Shown one piece after another: positions 11,318 through 24,851 of a stretch of DNA of 64,000 nucleotides; positions within the stretch are counted from its first letter, which is position 1, and each line of letters starts with the position of its first letter. Position numbers and translations under genes: made by a program. Below the pieces are notes generated by a model. It worked only from the letters and a program-made list of their open reading frames with translations. It was not told where the DNA came from and did not search any database. Where the stretch lies: the NCBI GenBank assembly GCA_033297205.1, contig MU859081.1, positions 124,001 to 188,000 of the forward strand, written 5' to 3'. The stretch is from Pseudoneurospora amorphoporcata (Eukaryota > Ascomycota > Sordariomycetes > Sordariales > Sordariaceae).

Positions 11318-13329
11318 GCATGTGATCTTCTTGGCTCTTCCACAGCTTAGGAATGAACGGTGGTTCAAATATGGCTCTGGAGGCGGGGGGAGGGGGTTGG
11401 GGGGAACCTCTTTCACCATGTCGTTGCGTCGTCGGCTTGAGGAGGCACAACCTCCTCTATATATACCGTACTATTTACGAGATGTTACTACACATATTTT
11501 AATGATGAGATGAATGAGAGAACAGCGTTTTCAGGATTCGGAACAGAATGAGAATGCCCACAGCTTATGAAGTTAGGGTTCGGCGGAAATTGTGATTTTG
11601 GGAGGAGGGCGTTTTTCCTTTCTTTTTCTTTTCTTGTCCCTCTTAACTACTCAACTCGTATTATAATCCAAGACAGGCAAAACAAGAACGGTTCACAAAT
11701 CAAACAAAGCTCAAATCAGATTCTCTCTTCTTATCATCGTACAATGCAACTCATGTAAGCATATAGATGTCCAGTCTACAAACTTGGTTGAACGGGTAAA
11801 GACAAAAGGAGGTGTCATCTCAACACGAACGGAGGGATGGGGTGAAGGGGATGGGTACAAAGCAGGTAGACCACGTTCGTATTCTGAGTTTGTTTGGCCA
11901 ATGAATATGTAAAAATACTTCGTCAAAGACCTTCCTAATTGATCGCACAAATAACTATCCACCTTTCCAAAGCGGTTGCCTGGACTCTTCTTGCGTGATG
12001 ACCAGAATGCTTGACGAGATGGCGGTGACAGGATAATCAATCACACTTTGCAAATATAGGAAATAAAGTGGTTAGCAAAATAAGTGAAGATAATAATGTC
12101 TGAACCCAAGCATCCTTGAAGCGACCGTTCAGTACCTCGCAACATGAATGATACGTACAGCCCTGTCAGAGCGTGGCCGAGGATGGGTGCGATGTGCAAT
12201 GATTGTACTACCTAGACTACAGGTAGAACTAGCTTGGACTGAGGACAAGAAGTTGAAGAAGGAAGGAACTTCCCAAACGGGAGGCTCGTGGGGGAGGATT
12301 GGGTTTTATACCCTAACTCTGAAAAAGAACGAAGGTTCCAGAGCCAACCAAGTCCAGAACCTGAACCATCTGATCTGAGCCATACTCGTAAATGGGACCC
12401 ATTCCCTAAATGAGATCCATAACGGCTGGCGCCACTCGTCACAAGTTCGATCTTGGTTTGCATTGTTATCGTAGCCCTTCGAGTGAGACCTCTCCCGACC
12501 TGCTGAGGCACAGGAAGGTCCATCTTCATGATACAACGACAAAACTTCCTCTTTGATTCCCATTGGAACGGGCTGCTTCTTCAGCTCATCAAACAATTCC
12601 ATATCCTTGCCCTCATCCCTTTGTAGGGGGTCGTCTGGTACCCATTCCACCTTTCACCGACATTCCTTGATATAGTAGTCTATGTGTAGCTTCCTCTTCA
12701 CTCCCTTTTTGTCTGTCATGCCTAACCTCGTACGACCACGGTGTTATCACCCGCTGTAACCACCCATGGTTCAGCCCATGCTAGCTTAAACTTTGAACGA
12801 AGGACCTGGAATGCAAAATCACCTCTCATACTTTCTCCTGGTGCGTGGCCCTACACGAGCGAAGCTCACTTTCCCCTGGGCCATCCATGGTGTAGTTCTA
12901 TACATCAGGTCTGTGGAGCAAGTGGAAATGTTCAGGTATCACGGTCTCAGTCCAAATTTCCTTGAAGCATGTCATCGCTCACTACAATTGGCATCATTAT
13001 GAACATCGAGAAGTTCAAGGTTCATGACAATGGGCACTGGCACTCGAGTCTGGGTTATTCAAGAAGGCCCTGGCTATGCTTTGGGGGCCTGTAACTGGGG
13101 AGGAAAGCATCATGGTAGATTACGGATGATAAGTGTCGTAGAGTGAAGGGGGATCCAACGGCTTTCCGAAACTTGGGTATTTCCACAATGTAATAAAAAT
13201 AAAATTGATATCATGATAGAAAGGTAGCAAAAGAGGATAGTTTAATAAAAGGGGGGTATAAATGGGGTATAACGAACTCTTGCCAAACAAAAACCAATTC
13301 GACCAACTAACCAACCCAACATCGGCAGG

Positions 13330-13365
<36 letters not shown>

Positions 13366-13506
13366 TTTTTTTTTTTTTGGTGGGTTTCCATGACATGGTT
13401 CTTGTTTTCTTTTTTTTTTTTGGCGTATCACATCAGTTCTTGCCTCATCTTCTCGGCTCCCATCATCATCATAATTAGACCCGATTCCTAGGTGAATGCC
13501 ACCCTA
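11318..13506. other. Convergent spacer with a 46-bp T tract
   Basis: This region holds the 3' ends of Ahc1 (+) and the Slm1-type gene (-). A nearly pure T tract runs 13333-13378, broken by one A, and a second T run is at 13411-13421. Minus-strand frames near 12306-12650 were examined but show no domain. Confidence 0.45.
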
Positions 13507-15166
13507 CTAGTTAGGCAAAGCACCCTTCTCCGGGGCAGCAGCAGGCGCCTTCGCGTCACCCGCAGCAGCATAAGTAGGAGGAGCGGTGGCAACAGGAGCC
13601 TTGGCATCAACAGGTGAAATGTTGGTCGGGCTGGAAACCACACCAGTCTCATGGGGCGACGGTGGCAGGGTCTGAGCCTCGTTCAGGGTCAGGTTGTTGG
13701 TCGCAGCCTCGAGCCTCTTGTCCTCAACGTCCGGGGTGGGAGTGGTGAGGGGTGTGGCTACGCCAGGACCAAGAGCGCCGGTGACATTCCTAATGACATC
13801 GAACCACTTCTGGGCTTCCGCGACGCTGTGGGCCTTGAACTGCAACTCCGAGGTGCCGGCCAACTTGCTGGTGATGCCCTTGGACTTGTCCTTGCCCTTG
13901 ACGTGGAACTTCTCGCCGTTGGGGGCGCCGATGATGGCATCGGGCAGGTAAATGCTGAGTTCAGGCTGGGGATCCTTGCGCTTGGGGTCGTTGTCCTTGA
14001 ATTCGTGGAGATACCTGGCAGGGGTAACGACGTAGTAGCCGGTGCTGTAGCCCCACGAGAGCTTGTTACGAGACTTGCGGTCGAGCGAGCCTTCGATGAG
14101 CGCCTTGGTAGAGGGGTTATCGTTGTTGGGAACCAGGGGAAGGAGGTGTTCGAGTTCACGAGGCGGTTCATTTTCGTTAACGAGAACGTCGGCCCTGCGA
14201 GCCCTGAATTCCTGCCACTCGAACTCGGGCGGGATGTTCTGGGCGGTCTGGAGCACTTGGGAGTAGAGACTACGAATATGCTCGGCATGACCACCGGCGA
14301 GCGTGTTCAAGTCCTCCATGGCCTTTTGGATGCACTTAACGACCTTGACCTCAAAATCCTTGAACTGGGCTTGGGCGGTGATGAGTTCGGTGCGATGGAC
14401 GTTTTCATCTTGGATCTGGTGGTAGAGGCGGTAGATGACGCCCTGGCGAAGAACATAGGGATCATCGGCCGGAGTGAGCTCGACGCCGCTCGCTCCGAAG
14501 GAGGCAACGTGCTGGCCGAGCAGCTCGATATGCTTTTGAGTCGTGTTGCGGGATTTCTCGACCGCCTTAGCGCCCTTGCTCAGGCCGTGAGAGAGCCTCT
14601 TGGAATAGTCCTTGATTTCGTTGTGCAGGCTCTTCAGGTCTTGGAGGACGGTTTCCTTGAGTTTCTTCTGCGTCTCGACGTTGCTGGTGATCATGCCTTG
14701 GGTATTGGCACGCAGAACCTCGAACATGGTCGCGACACCGGCGACATTGGTGGAAAGCTGGGAGAAGTGATCCCCTTCCCTCAGGGGGTGGGAAATAGTC
14801 TGCCGAACGATGTAAGTATATTCATAACAGGGCCGCGATACAGAACCATTTGCTTGTAGCGGGCTCCCTAACCTTCAAGACCTTCTCGTATTCCTTAGCT
14901 TGAGAGTGGTGAACCTTCTCAACGGCCTCGACGTAGTCTTCGAGGTAGGCGACGGCGTGCTTCCATGCTCGGAGACGTTGGACAAGAATACCGGCGGTCT
15001 GGGAAAGAAGCGTGTTAGTGACGTTCGCCGTGTAGGTGGGCAAGATCTAGCGAAGGGCTTAGAGGCGTACGCTGTTGGGATCGAACTCGGGAATGGCCAA
15101 GTCATCGCTGGCGGTGCTTGTCATTGTTGTTTGCCTCGAGGGCACTGCCGACGCGTTGGCGGACAT
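13507..15166 (-). CDS. Slm1-type BAR and PH domain protein
   Basis: Three exons on the minus strand, 15166-15071, 14998-14873 and 14799-13507, all join in phase 0 and give 504 residues. The N-terminal half is a long helical region of BAR (F-BAR-like) character, about residues 35-290, with many charged heptad-like helices. A PH domain follows at about 305-415 (SWGYSTGYYVVTPARYLHEF, then AQKWFDVIRNV). The tail is Ala/Pro/Thr-rich. Yeast Slm1/Slm2 bind PI(4,5)P2, sit at eisosomes and pass plasma-membrane stress signals to TORC2; the architecture and length fit that family. The second intron uses GTTAGG, a less common donor, but the protein reads smoothly across it. A 402-codon frame on the opposite strand is a shadow of this gene. 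Confidence 0.88.
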
Positions 15167-16828
15167 GATTTGCGCTGTTTTTATTTTTTTTTTCTTTTCC
15201 ACTTTAAAAAAAAAAAGAGTTTGCTCTTGTCGCGAGTCAAGTGAAGGTTGTATAGATGTCTGCTCTGCAGATATGGTTACTCGCAGTGGTTTGTTGATTA
15301 TCGTGGTATGGAATACAGTCGCAGAAACCCTATAGTTTAGAAAGAGGAAGACTTCTGCCAAAGTTGTACTCGCCTTAAAAAGATCACGCAAGAAAGGAGC
15401 AAGGATGGGTTTAAAGCGAGTTCCAAGCGGCTGGGTTCACAGCTGAGGTGTTCGTCCAACCCTGTGCAAGTGGGTGCCCCAGCTGAGTCGGCGCGCAGGA
15501 GGACAATGTGGATGAAGTCATCCAGACCCTGTAAAGGAGGGGATCCTTCTTGGCCCAACCTCGCAGGAGTGTCGCTTCACAAACCCCCAAGCAAGCTGGG
15601 CAGTGGAGTGCCCAGTTCACACAAGGTGGATCTTTTGGAGAGACTTAGAGATTGTGACCGTCTCAGCCCATTCGCCAATCGGCCGGCATAAATGGAACGC
15701 CTCTTGCGACAATCCCTGCAGCATCGGTGCAGCGAGGTACAGGCTGAAATGGGCCATGTGCATTGTGCGTACAGCGCAGTGAAAAAAATAAATAAATAAA
15801 TAAATAAATAAAGAAAAGAAAATACATTCTGACACTTTTGGGCACCTTGCGAGCGCGATTCCACACCTCACGATGATTGGCAGCTTCCCAAAAGAGGGCA
15901 CCGCGAAAGCTCGATCTGAAGCCGAACAGGTCGATTCATCCCTGCGCGGATCATCGTAAATGGTATGACGTATGTCTTGGCCGTGGGGCATTGTCCTCCC
16001 CAATCCAGTTGCTCCCCTCTCTCCCGTGGAGATGTGGCGGGGTTGAAGAGCCTTGGTGGTCTTGTCCACTTTTTTTTCGCATGCTTCATCTGTACATGCA
16101 TTGATAGTCGCCATTCCAACGTGCGAAGCCAAAGATTGTCGATTAAGTTTTCGGTTCCTTTCTGGTATAACCACGCAGAAGAGGATAGGAAAGGAGATGA
16201 GCGCGATTGTCAAGAATACCACCATGGCCTTGACGGCGGCGATGCAAATCTGTCTCAAATGACGTATGGTGCGGCATAGCCTAAACAAGACTCGTCAAAC
16301 AACGGTAGCGCACCGGTAGGACATCCTGACCCGAAGCCGTCCTCCCCCATATCCAATTCGAGCGATGGTCGGGTTACACTGCGTTACATCGCATCTCATC
16401 ACATGGCATCAAATTGCTAGACAATGACATTCTCTTCCGGCCCTGAATTTGATCAGGTGTAACAACACGTCGACAGCTAGTAGAGATGTTCTTTTTTGTA
16501 TATTGTTAAGACTAAGTACTCGGCATTGTCCATTTTGAGGAAGGGGGTATCAGATTCTATGTAGATGGTAGTAAAGTGCGGACATCTCCCAACATGTATG
16601 CTCCTGTAAAAGCCAGTTCCATCACCAATTGCCGTTCCCAGTCCGCTGTTTTCCCAAATCATACGCACCCAACGAAAAAGAGAAAAGCCAATAACCAAAA
16701 GAAGCCCTTTGTCGCCATCCTAACCTAAACTCCGTGCAAGTATGCATAATTATTTGACCAGCCAAGAACAAGCTAGATCACCACGGGTTCTGATCGCGAA
16801 AGAAACACATGCCCCGGCAAACCTCTAC
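15167..16828. other. Spacer with AAAT microsatellite
   Basis: This stretch holds the promoter of the Slm1-type gene and the 3' end of the arrestin gene. A tetranucleotide run (AAAT/AATA units) spans about 15785-15812. A T-rich and A-rich pair near 15184-15217 lies just upstream of the Slm1-type start. No gene was recognised. Confidence 0.45.
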
Positions 16829-18849
16829 TCAATTGGCCTGCATCATCGACGGGTGCCGTCTGCGATCTTCAGACTCTGAAGGGGAGTGACCGGGGTGGTG
16901 TGAATGCGAGTGATGGATGTGTGGGATGTGCGAGAGCGTGAAGGCGAGCCGCGACCGCGTTGACTTGCGCCGCGGCGCTTCCGGAACGAAACTACGCTCT
17001 TCCACTTTGCTTGCACCATCACCAGTCTCTGAGTGACCAAGTTCTGGCGACCCAGGAGTGGTTGCCCCAGAAGCGCCTGTCGCAGCCACGTAGTCAGGCA
17101 GAACCGTGCCCTCGGGGTACATTATGGGCCGAACTGGTGTCTTGACCGCCGTGTGGTAACTCGGGACCTTGCTGAGCTCCGTTATGCCCGAAAAGTCCAA
17201 GTGCTCTGGCGTATGATATCCCGACATGGCCCCGGCAACGATATTATCGTCGCTGTTCTGCCGTGTTAGGGGTGCCGATGGAAGAGCCGAACTGTGAACG
17301 CTGTCCATGGGGCCATTATTCGGTGTGGCAGCCTCCGAGTCTCCATCATGCCACGAGGTGCTGCGGCTCGAACGCTCCAGGGACATACTCTGTAACCTAG
17401 ACGTGAGTGCTGCCGGCGGGACCGCCGTGCTATGGCTGTGAAGTAATGCTACGAGATTCTCGACCGATCCTGCGCGAGAGTGGCCGTACAACGGGCTCGC
17501 CATGCCAGCCGGAGTCTGCAGGCCCATGGGTTCCATATCTTCGTAGAGCTGGTCTAGTGTATGTTCGTCGTACCTTGGAGGAGGAGCGGCAACCACATCC
17601 CCAGGCGTGGTCCCATTAGGCATCTGCCTCACCAGGTTGCCCTCTTCATCCAATGGCATGTTGGGGGAGATGAAGATCGAAACAGGCAAGGTTGCGCGAA
17701 GTTCCGAAATATGCCCATCCGGGTTGTGTAGAGCGAGCACCACCTTCAACTTGTGGCGCACCTTGATTCCGTGAGCATTGACATCCTGCACACATTTGCC
17801 TAGCGTCCGTGGCAAGTCGAGCCCTGTGTTCATCACCCATCCTTCCTGTCCAGTATCCTCGATGACATCTTGCCAATGCTTCTCCCTCTCGATCGGGATC
17901 TTCCAAACCGAGACTTCCCGCTCCTTCTTGTGCTCGCGCATACCGTAACCTGAATGTGACTGAATCATGAAGTCATGAACCTCCAGCAGTCTAATGGTGA
18001 TCTCTCCCAGCTCCAGGCCCTTTAAAAGAGGCGTAAACCTGGTTTGCAAAGGAATTGTGCTGCCAAAAACAACAGCCTTCTTGGGAATCATGATCGAGTA
18101 CTCAACCTTGTTCGGCCAGATGTTTTCCACGCTCATGGTGTGAAGAAATTCTAGGGTCGACGGGTCGAGTGTTCGGATGATGCGCAGACGTTTGTAGGCG
18201 TGGAGATCGTAGGCCAGCTTGCCTCGTGCTACCGTAGCCTTAAGTTTGTAGGTGAGACTCGCTTCGCGGAGACCCTCGACACTCTCAGTCATGTCTCCCG
18301 GCAGCATCAGCTCAAAGGGCCATTCGTAATTTCCGGCGGGTAGCGTAACACCCCTGGTCATGAGGCCATTGGGGCTACCGACAGACTGGCTTTCAGCGCC
18401 GACGCCGACGAAGGGCTTCCATCGGTGCGAGTATATCGTGCTTGTGCGGTCGATCTTGTGGTTTGATATTCCGGCGGCAGTGACTCGAGGGTCGTTCCAA
18501 CTGGGCATCACCTGTTAGCTTCCATCTGACATTTGAACTCTGGACTCCATTCTATGCACCTACCTCATATGCAGAGATCCCGTCAATCTTAAATGGACAT
18601 CTTCGATTTTCAACGGCGCTGGTAGGCACAGCACAACGGTACCCTGCAATAATTGGCCAGCAGATTCGTGCTCATTGCCGCGGAAGACGATGAAGTCATT
18701 CTCAAGTCTAAATGACCTTGGATTAGCTACCGTCTTGGGCGCAAGGTCAAAGTGCAAACTGCAGGGCGCGGCGTCAAGGCATACCGAATGTCAAAGTAAG
18801 TGTAGGCATGCTTCCCTGTCACCGAAGTGAACGGATTGGTGAACGGCAT
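16829..18849 (-). CDS. Alpha-arrestin of the CreD/Rod1 type (ubiquitin-ligase adaptor)
   Basis: Exons 18849-18785, 18707-18564 and 18500-16829 give 626 residues. The N-terminal arrestin domain begins at once (YFDIRLENDFIVFRGNEHES, then QGTVVLCLPAPLKIEDVHLR and SWNDPR). The C-terminal arrestin domain follows (KVEYSIMIPKKAVVFGSTIP, then a RHKLKVVLAL strand). A PPRY motif near residue 376 fits the PPxY signal for WW domains of Rsp5/HulA-type ligases; LPDY and VPSY are weaker candidates. In Aspergillus, CreD takes part in carbon catabolite control; yeast Rod1/Rog3 drive transporter endocytosis. The tail is Ser/Thr/Pro-rich and likely phosphorylated. The third exon uses a CCCAG acceptor, because the nearer ACAG would bring in a stop. 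The family is certain; the orthologue assignment is an inference. Confidence 0.88.
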
Positions 18850-21800
18850 GGCCGGTTTGTGGGGAAGGCAGAGATACGGGTGTCCTGGCGATGTGGCTTT
18901 GGTGCTGCCGAAGAGACAATTGCGAAAGGCGGTGGATATGGCCACAAAATATGTTTATTTCGCATCAAATGGTCAAGTTCGAAAACGGCATGTAGGGATG
19001 TAGTGGTATGCGGCTATCAGGTAAACGGACGTAGTGGCGACGCTATGAGCGATAACGGCGCATGATATGGGAAAGAGAAAGAGGTTGCTTTATGCGATGT
19101 CGAGAGCGTATAGTCAGGGATAGATATGGGAGAGAGGACAAGGAAGCGAGAGAAATGGGCAAGCGAGAAGACGAGGTAAAAAGAAAGAATGACGAGTTAG
19201 ACACTCGAGGAAAATAATGACAAGATGCAGACGTTATGGATCCGCCGAGCTACCAGGGAGGGCGGGCCAAAGGCTCTTGCAGAGAACGAAGAGACTCTAG
19301 AAAGGGACAGGGATGTGAGGGCGAGTCGAGGGTGGATAAGGCGGAAGAGAATCATAGGCCGATGGGCAATGAGATGGGGATCGTGATGGGTCTGGAGGAT
19401 AGGCGGAATGGCGGGAAATGGCATGCCCTGTTCTTCATGTTCACCTTTCCGTTGCCAGAATATCTCCATTTTTCCGACTGTTCCAAGCTGGGAAGTGACA
19501 GGCTCGATGTTTAAAGAGGTGCCATCCGGACCTACCTCCTCGACGTTGGACTCGCCTACTCATGACCATGGGCATAGTAACATAGAATCCTTAACTGCGT
19601 GACAAGTCGTAACTGCCGCTGTATGTAGGTAGGCGATCGCTCAGATGACTGAAACCAGCAATCAGCAGATATTAGAGTAATGAGGGAGAAGATGCACCGG
19701 ATGGATTAACAAGCACGAACCTCCCGTCTGCCTCTACCTCTACACTACATGCTATAAATGACTGTATCTACCGAGACAACAGAGGACTGCGTCCAAGAGC
19801 GTGATTGGGAGGATGCTGCGCTTCTGTTGTTGTCTCGGGATATGTCAGGACCAGGTCGAAAAAGTACAAACTCTCGCTGCGGATACTACCGACCTCGAAA
19901 ACAATGGTACACTAGCAGCGTGGGTTGCCATCCACACCATCTGCCTAGCGGCATATGGACCACCCAATTTGGACCGTGTTCCACTTGAGCTTGATTACGT
20001 CTTTCAAGCAGGAGAGGTTGTTGGGAGGGCACTGACGCAGTTGATGATAGCGCCATCTGTCACCGTGACAGTAGGTGACCGGCATGGCCACAAAGAGACA
20101 TGAGACTGAAAACATCGAATCAATCCGTCGACCACTGTCCTGAGAAAGATTGGATGGCATCGTGGTGAGGCCATCTCGATAGCGTCATTCAGTTGGAAGC
20201 GCTTTCCGTGCAACCTGGTTAATGCTGGGCTGAGGAAAATATGTACCCAGGAGTAGTGTGTACCTGCGCATGCAGGAAAAACACGGAATGTCGAAAAAAA
20301 AAAAAAAAGGCGGTGGGGACCTGGCGCCAAAGAGGTCGCTGCCCGATACTGTAGGGGTTACTCCATCTGCTGTAGATCTCAAAGCACTAACAGCAGCATG
20401 GAAACAGGCCCCTTCTTTATTCCCACCACTCACACTCCGAAAGCAATATCCCATCCATGATATTATATAATTGTGAAACCTCGAGATTCCACGAGCATTT
20501 GTGCCAAGTGCTCAGCCTCGCTGATTGCCAAGTCTGACGCGGTCACGAATCTTTGTCAGCTTCTAGAACGACCGAAGGAAAAATTGAAAAATGCCCCCCC
20601 CCCCACTCCGGCAGTTTTACACTACTGGGTAGACTCATCGGAGAGGGAGGGCACACCAAAGTTTTCCCATAGAGTTCAAGTTAGGATGGACACTACAACA
20701 AGCAACGACATCGGCAAAAGACGCCGCTGAGACCAATCATAGGTGCCTCTCATTGTCGTCAACAGCTATGAACATGTGCTGGTGATTCTTTCCCTCAAAC
20801 CCCCTGGCATTGAATCCCTCTCTCTGGGTAGCTCTAGAATGGTGCTCATGGCGCCATTGACCTAATTCGAATCAGCCCATCAGATGCAGGTGTCAGTCAA
20901 GCAGGTCGAGGCATCCGCCGTTTTTGCAACACGGTTCCCTCGGCAAATCAGACAGCGAGAAGACCTGCCGGGTACAGTACTACGCATAAAAATGGCAGGT
21001 CCCCAACATGTGCAATATCCACATTTTTACAGGATGAAGGTCGAGCCGTTCGTCTGCGAGACTGCGACGGGCTCTGGCGTCGGATGCCGGTGGCTTTGAC
21101 ACAGAGCCGATTGGCCATTATCACCGCCGCACTGGTCGATCTCCCGGGCGTTAACCTTCAATAGCCAAGACGAGGCAAAGCTGGAAGCGCGCTCCAACCA
21201 ATATCCAGATCCGTCGTAAACACGAGCGGCCCGAACAAGTTTTTTCTCAGTCATCCACGCTAGCCGGCCATTTTGCTCCAGTGGAACGTCGATATCAGAG
21301 TCATTTTCCATCTGGATGCTTGAGTCAGTCATTATACCGCAGCAAATACAAAAGAGCCCTGGATCAGAAATTTCCAAACACACCGCCAGATGTGGGCGAG
21401 ATGTCTCCTGCGTTGTGCAGGTGGGGAATATGCGATAACCCTCGAAGCTGAACTTTCAGACCAGACAACGCCCAACATTCACATCTAGGATTCTGACGAG
21501 GAGGCTTTTGATAAGCTCCGATATCACGCCATAGACATAGATGCCATTTGGATTCGTAGGCTCTCGCCGCGGGTATTCCCGGCCGAGGTACGGGGTGTGA
21601 GCTTTCCAGCCTTTGATACTGCTCCCGTCATTGCCGTTCTCGTCAGCCCTACGAGAAAAACTTGACGAACTACAGGTGCCCGCATGGACGAAAATCGAAA
21701 AAAAAAAGAAAAAGAAAAAAGAAAAGAAAAAAAAAAAAAAAGGAATTAGCCGTTCCCGTTCGGTGGGCCACCGGCGAACTGCCCAGGGCTACGTTGCAGG

Positions 21801-24800
21801 ATTGCGGACCATTACGGGCGATACTACACTACACTTGGTACGTGCAAGTGAGTGTACCAAACACCAGCAGTATCGGCCCTTCTTTGACGGCCTTTGCCCC
21901 TGCATTGCACTACACATACAGTCTCATCCCGCTGGCATGCTCCGGGCACACTATCTCACTATCTGGCAGTCCATAAATCAATCACTTCCCTGAATTCGTG
22001 ATCAGGGGCGTGTCGGGCGACCTCTCGGGCTGTTTGCGGCGTCTATTATAGAGGGTCTGCTGTGGCATCTCTTTGCCGTCGCTTATCGAGCAGCTCCTTT
22101 CCTATAACCGGCTTCCAGATCTGCGATCTAGACGCAATATGACAACCGTTGCAACTGATATCTGTGAACGGAGAACCGAGATTCTTGGTGAGTGTTTCCC
22201 TTTGACTCAAAGACCTACCAACAGGCCATGATTTAGGCACTCTGTGGTGTGTACTATGGGCACTTCCATGCACCATCGGCCGATTCTTCCAACATGAGGA
22301 CTGGCATTCCAGTCACTCAACTCCCGGTGGCCGGAGTTTAAACACCACCGATGTTTCCACGTGCAAAGGCTCGGGTATATACCTGTAGTGTACTAGCCCC
22401 TCAGCACAAAAATAACGACGTTCTACTACCGGCGGACCAAGGTCCGACGGGAGACAAGCGCGAGTTGGACCCACTTTTCCTCTGGTTAGCGGTTACAAGT
22501 CTGAGTCCAGCCTTTGTTAAGGACCATCCATTGAAGCATGTGAAACCGGCGTGTCTCAAAACAACAAACCAACGGCCAAAGAGGAACTTGAGGCAGCCAC
22601 TTCTGCTCCTCGTTTTTGTGATTCGGTTTTACAACAAGGCTGGTATCTTTGTCGTGCATTTTACGATCACCCCGTTCGGCAGCCGGAAACCGTCCAGAAA
22701 CATGTGCAGGCCTTTGACTCCCATTGGTCCGTCTCATCACATGTTTGTGACCGGAACAACCTCGACACCCACTAGTGTAGGTAGTCGAGAGAAAATATGA
22801 TCCAACGAGCGGGTGTTATTTCCGTCCCGCCCTCGCCCTTGCTTTGACGTAGTGTACACGACCAACAAGCCAACCAACCCAACTTGCGTGGAAGTCTTCT
22901 AGAAGCCAAGCCTGTCTTACTAACACATACACCCACACATGCCCGGCGGTGGCTTGGCGTGCGATATCGCAGACTTGAAGGAAGCGATGCTTTCCGAGAT
23001 ATGAGATGTGAACTTTCACTTTTGTCTTCGAGAAAACGATGGAATGCGATTGTTGAAAAGCGAGATTACCTTGTTCGAGGGATGATTGCATTTGGAACCA
23101 TTTCCCGTTCGCTTGCTTATCGAGTGATGAGCAAAGGTTCTGAGCCTGAAAAGTGGCAAACCTGACTGCGTATAGAGGTTATGGAGGGTTACAAATGAAG
23201 AGATTGGTTCTGAAAAAAAGAAAAACCGATACGAACTGCTCATGAAGCATCTCGACGTGAGTAACGAGAGGGGCAACCTATCAGGTTTTCTGCTTTATCC
23301 CTTTATCGTGATAGGTGATGATGATGCTTCACCATGGGGGTGAAGATGTCTATAAGATCATCTTTGTAAGTGCTCAGCCTCCACCACTTACGTCAACTCG
23401 TCAAGTGAGATATCAACCCATCTCTGTGATACCTAGCAGGGGATATCAACATCTAAGCGCCGTGGTATCTGTTGGTTGGCCGGTTGATTTAGAAGTTGAG
23501 TCGACATGTTCTGGATATGCTTTTATGCAACCGACTCTACTACACAACAACTACTATCAATAAACTCAGAGGTAGAGTTACAACATGCAATTGTAGGTAG
23601 CCATCCGGGGCTCGCCTACTTCATAATGACATGGTTAAATTAGATTGCCTATGCTCGGAGGCAGGAGATACATTAACAAATGTCACAAATTAGACGCTCG
23701 CAAAAGACCATCACACGTTAAGCCAGGCTTCTGAGCAGGATGAATGGTATTCTGGCGACCGAGATTACACGCCTCCAGTGCTCAACTCGTAGTATTTTCA
23801 TCCTCTGTGATCTGACTATGGTAGTATATAGCCCGCTGGCGAGACTGGTTCTCCCTCGGGTTGTGAACCTACGGGACCATTATGCCCGTCATATACCGTG
23901 GCACATATTTGGGATTACCATCTCCGCACGCTACGCACCCTTGTTATTCGAAAGGTGTTATTCTCTGGAGCCGAACTTCGTACTATGTATGATCTGCATG
24001 AGGTTTACGAAAAGCAATACATAGTGGTGCTTTTCATCGAGGTCATACGGCAGGAATAGTCTGACCCTCCTTACACACTATGTGTGTTGTTTATACAGCA
24101 ATTTCCATGCACCGCATGGTCTTGTCCATATCTTGCGTAAAATTTGTGGCTTGATTACGCGACTGCCAAATGCTACGTCTATTCTCGCTTTCTCAATATT
24201 GCTGATCATGGTGCTGATGATGCTGTTTGTTGCCGGCTAATAAATCCCATGCCACAGAGATGGGAAACGACCAGGTAGTGCAAGAAGTAAGAAAGAGTTC
24301 ACATTTCGTGTACGAGTCTACCGTCAATGCGTAGATACTTTAGTAGCAATGCTGGCTGATATATATTCCATTAGGGTTCAATCAGGTCCAACGTCTTCCT
24401 GCTTGCTTTCCAAACACGTACCACCGCACAGTCTGGTTAGACCATACGTTGCCCTTCTGCCCTTTCGCTGAATCCAAATGTTTCTCAACCTGGGGCACCT
24501 CATACATTGCTGATCCTCTGTCCTCATAAAAATCCCCAAAAAACGCCCAAAAGAGATGTAGAAACGTAGAGACAAGAAAGTAAATAAACCAATTCCATGC
24601 ATGTGGTCATTAGAAAAGGAAACGCTGGGATAAGAAACGGAGCAAGATAGCTCAAGAAAGTCGTAAAGGGCCAATGAACGTAGCAACCCTGGTTTTACCC
24701 TAATAGGGTATCCGCTCATGTGGCTTGTGTTGTGGTTCTCTTCAGGTGCTTGCGCACGCGAATGTGTTCAAAAGTTCAGGCTGCTTTTCCGAGAAGAAGT

Positions 24801-24851
24801 TGTAGGTCGTCTGTCGTAGCCTCTCTGCCTGGACATATCCACTTCTTCTCC
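18850..24851. other. Six-kilobase gene-poor spacer
   Basis: No recognisable gene lies between the arrestin and the SYLF-SH3 gene. The arrestin promoter must lie at its left end. Homopurine tracts occur at 20294-20308 and 21698-21741, and a C10 run at 20596-20605. Open frames do not exceed about 150 codons and show no motif. The length would allow a long non-coding RNA or an intron-rich small gene, which cannot be decided here. Confidence 0.4.

Noticed and set aside
13651..14859. 402-codon open frame on the plus strand
   Set aside because: It lies exactly opposite the Slm1-type exon 3, is Gly/Val/Leu/Asp-rich like an antisense shadow, and crosses the splice site. The minus strand has clear BAR and PH domains.
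15617..16288. 223-codon minus-strand frame
   Set aside because: It reads through the AAAT microsatellite as a run of aromatic and Ile residues, which is not a credible membrane protein.
22351..22800. 149-codon plus-strand frame
   Set aside because: Isolated, of random-like composition, no consistent splice sites.
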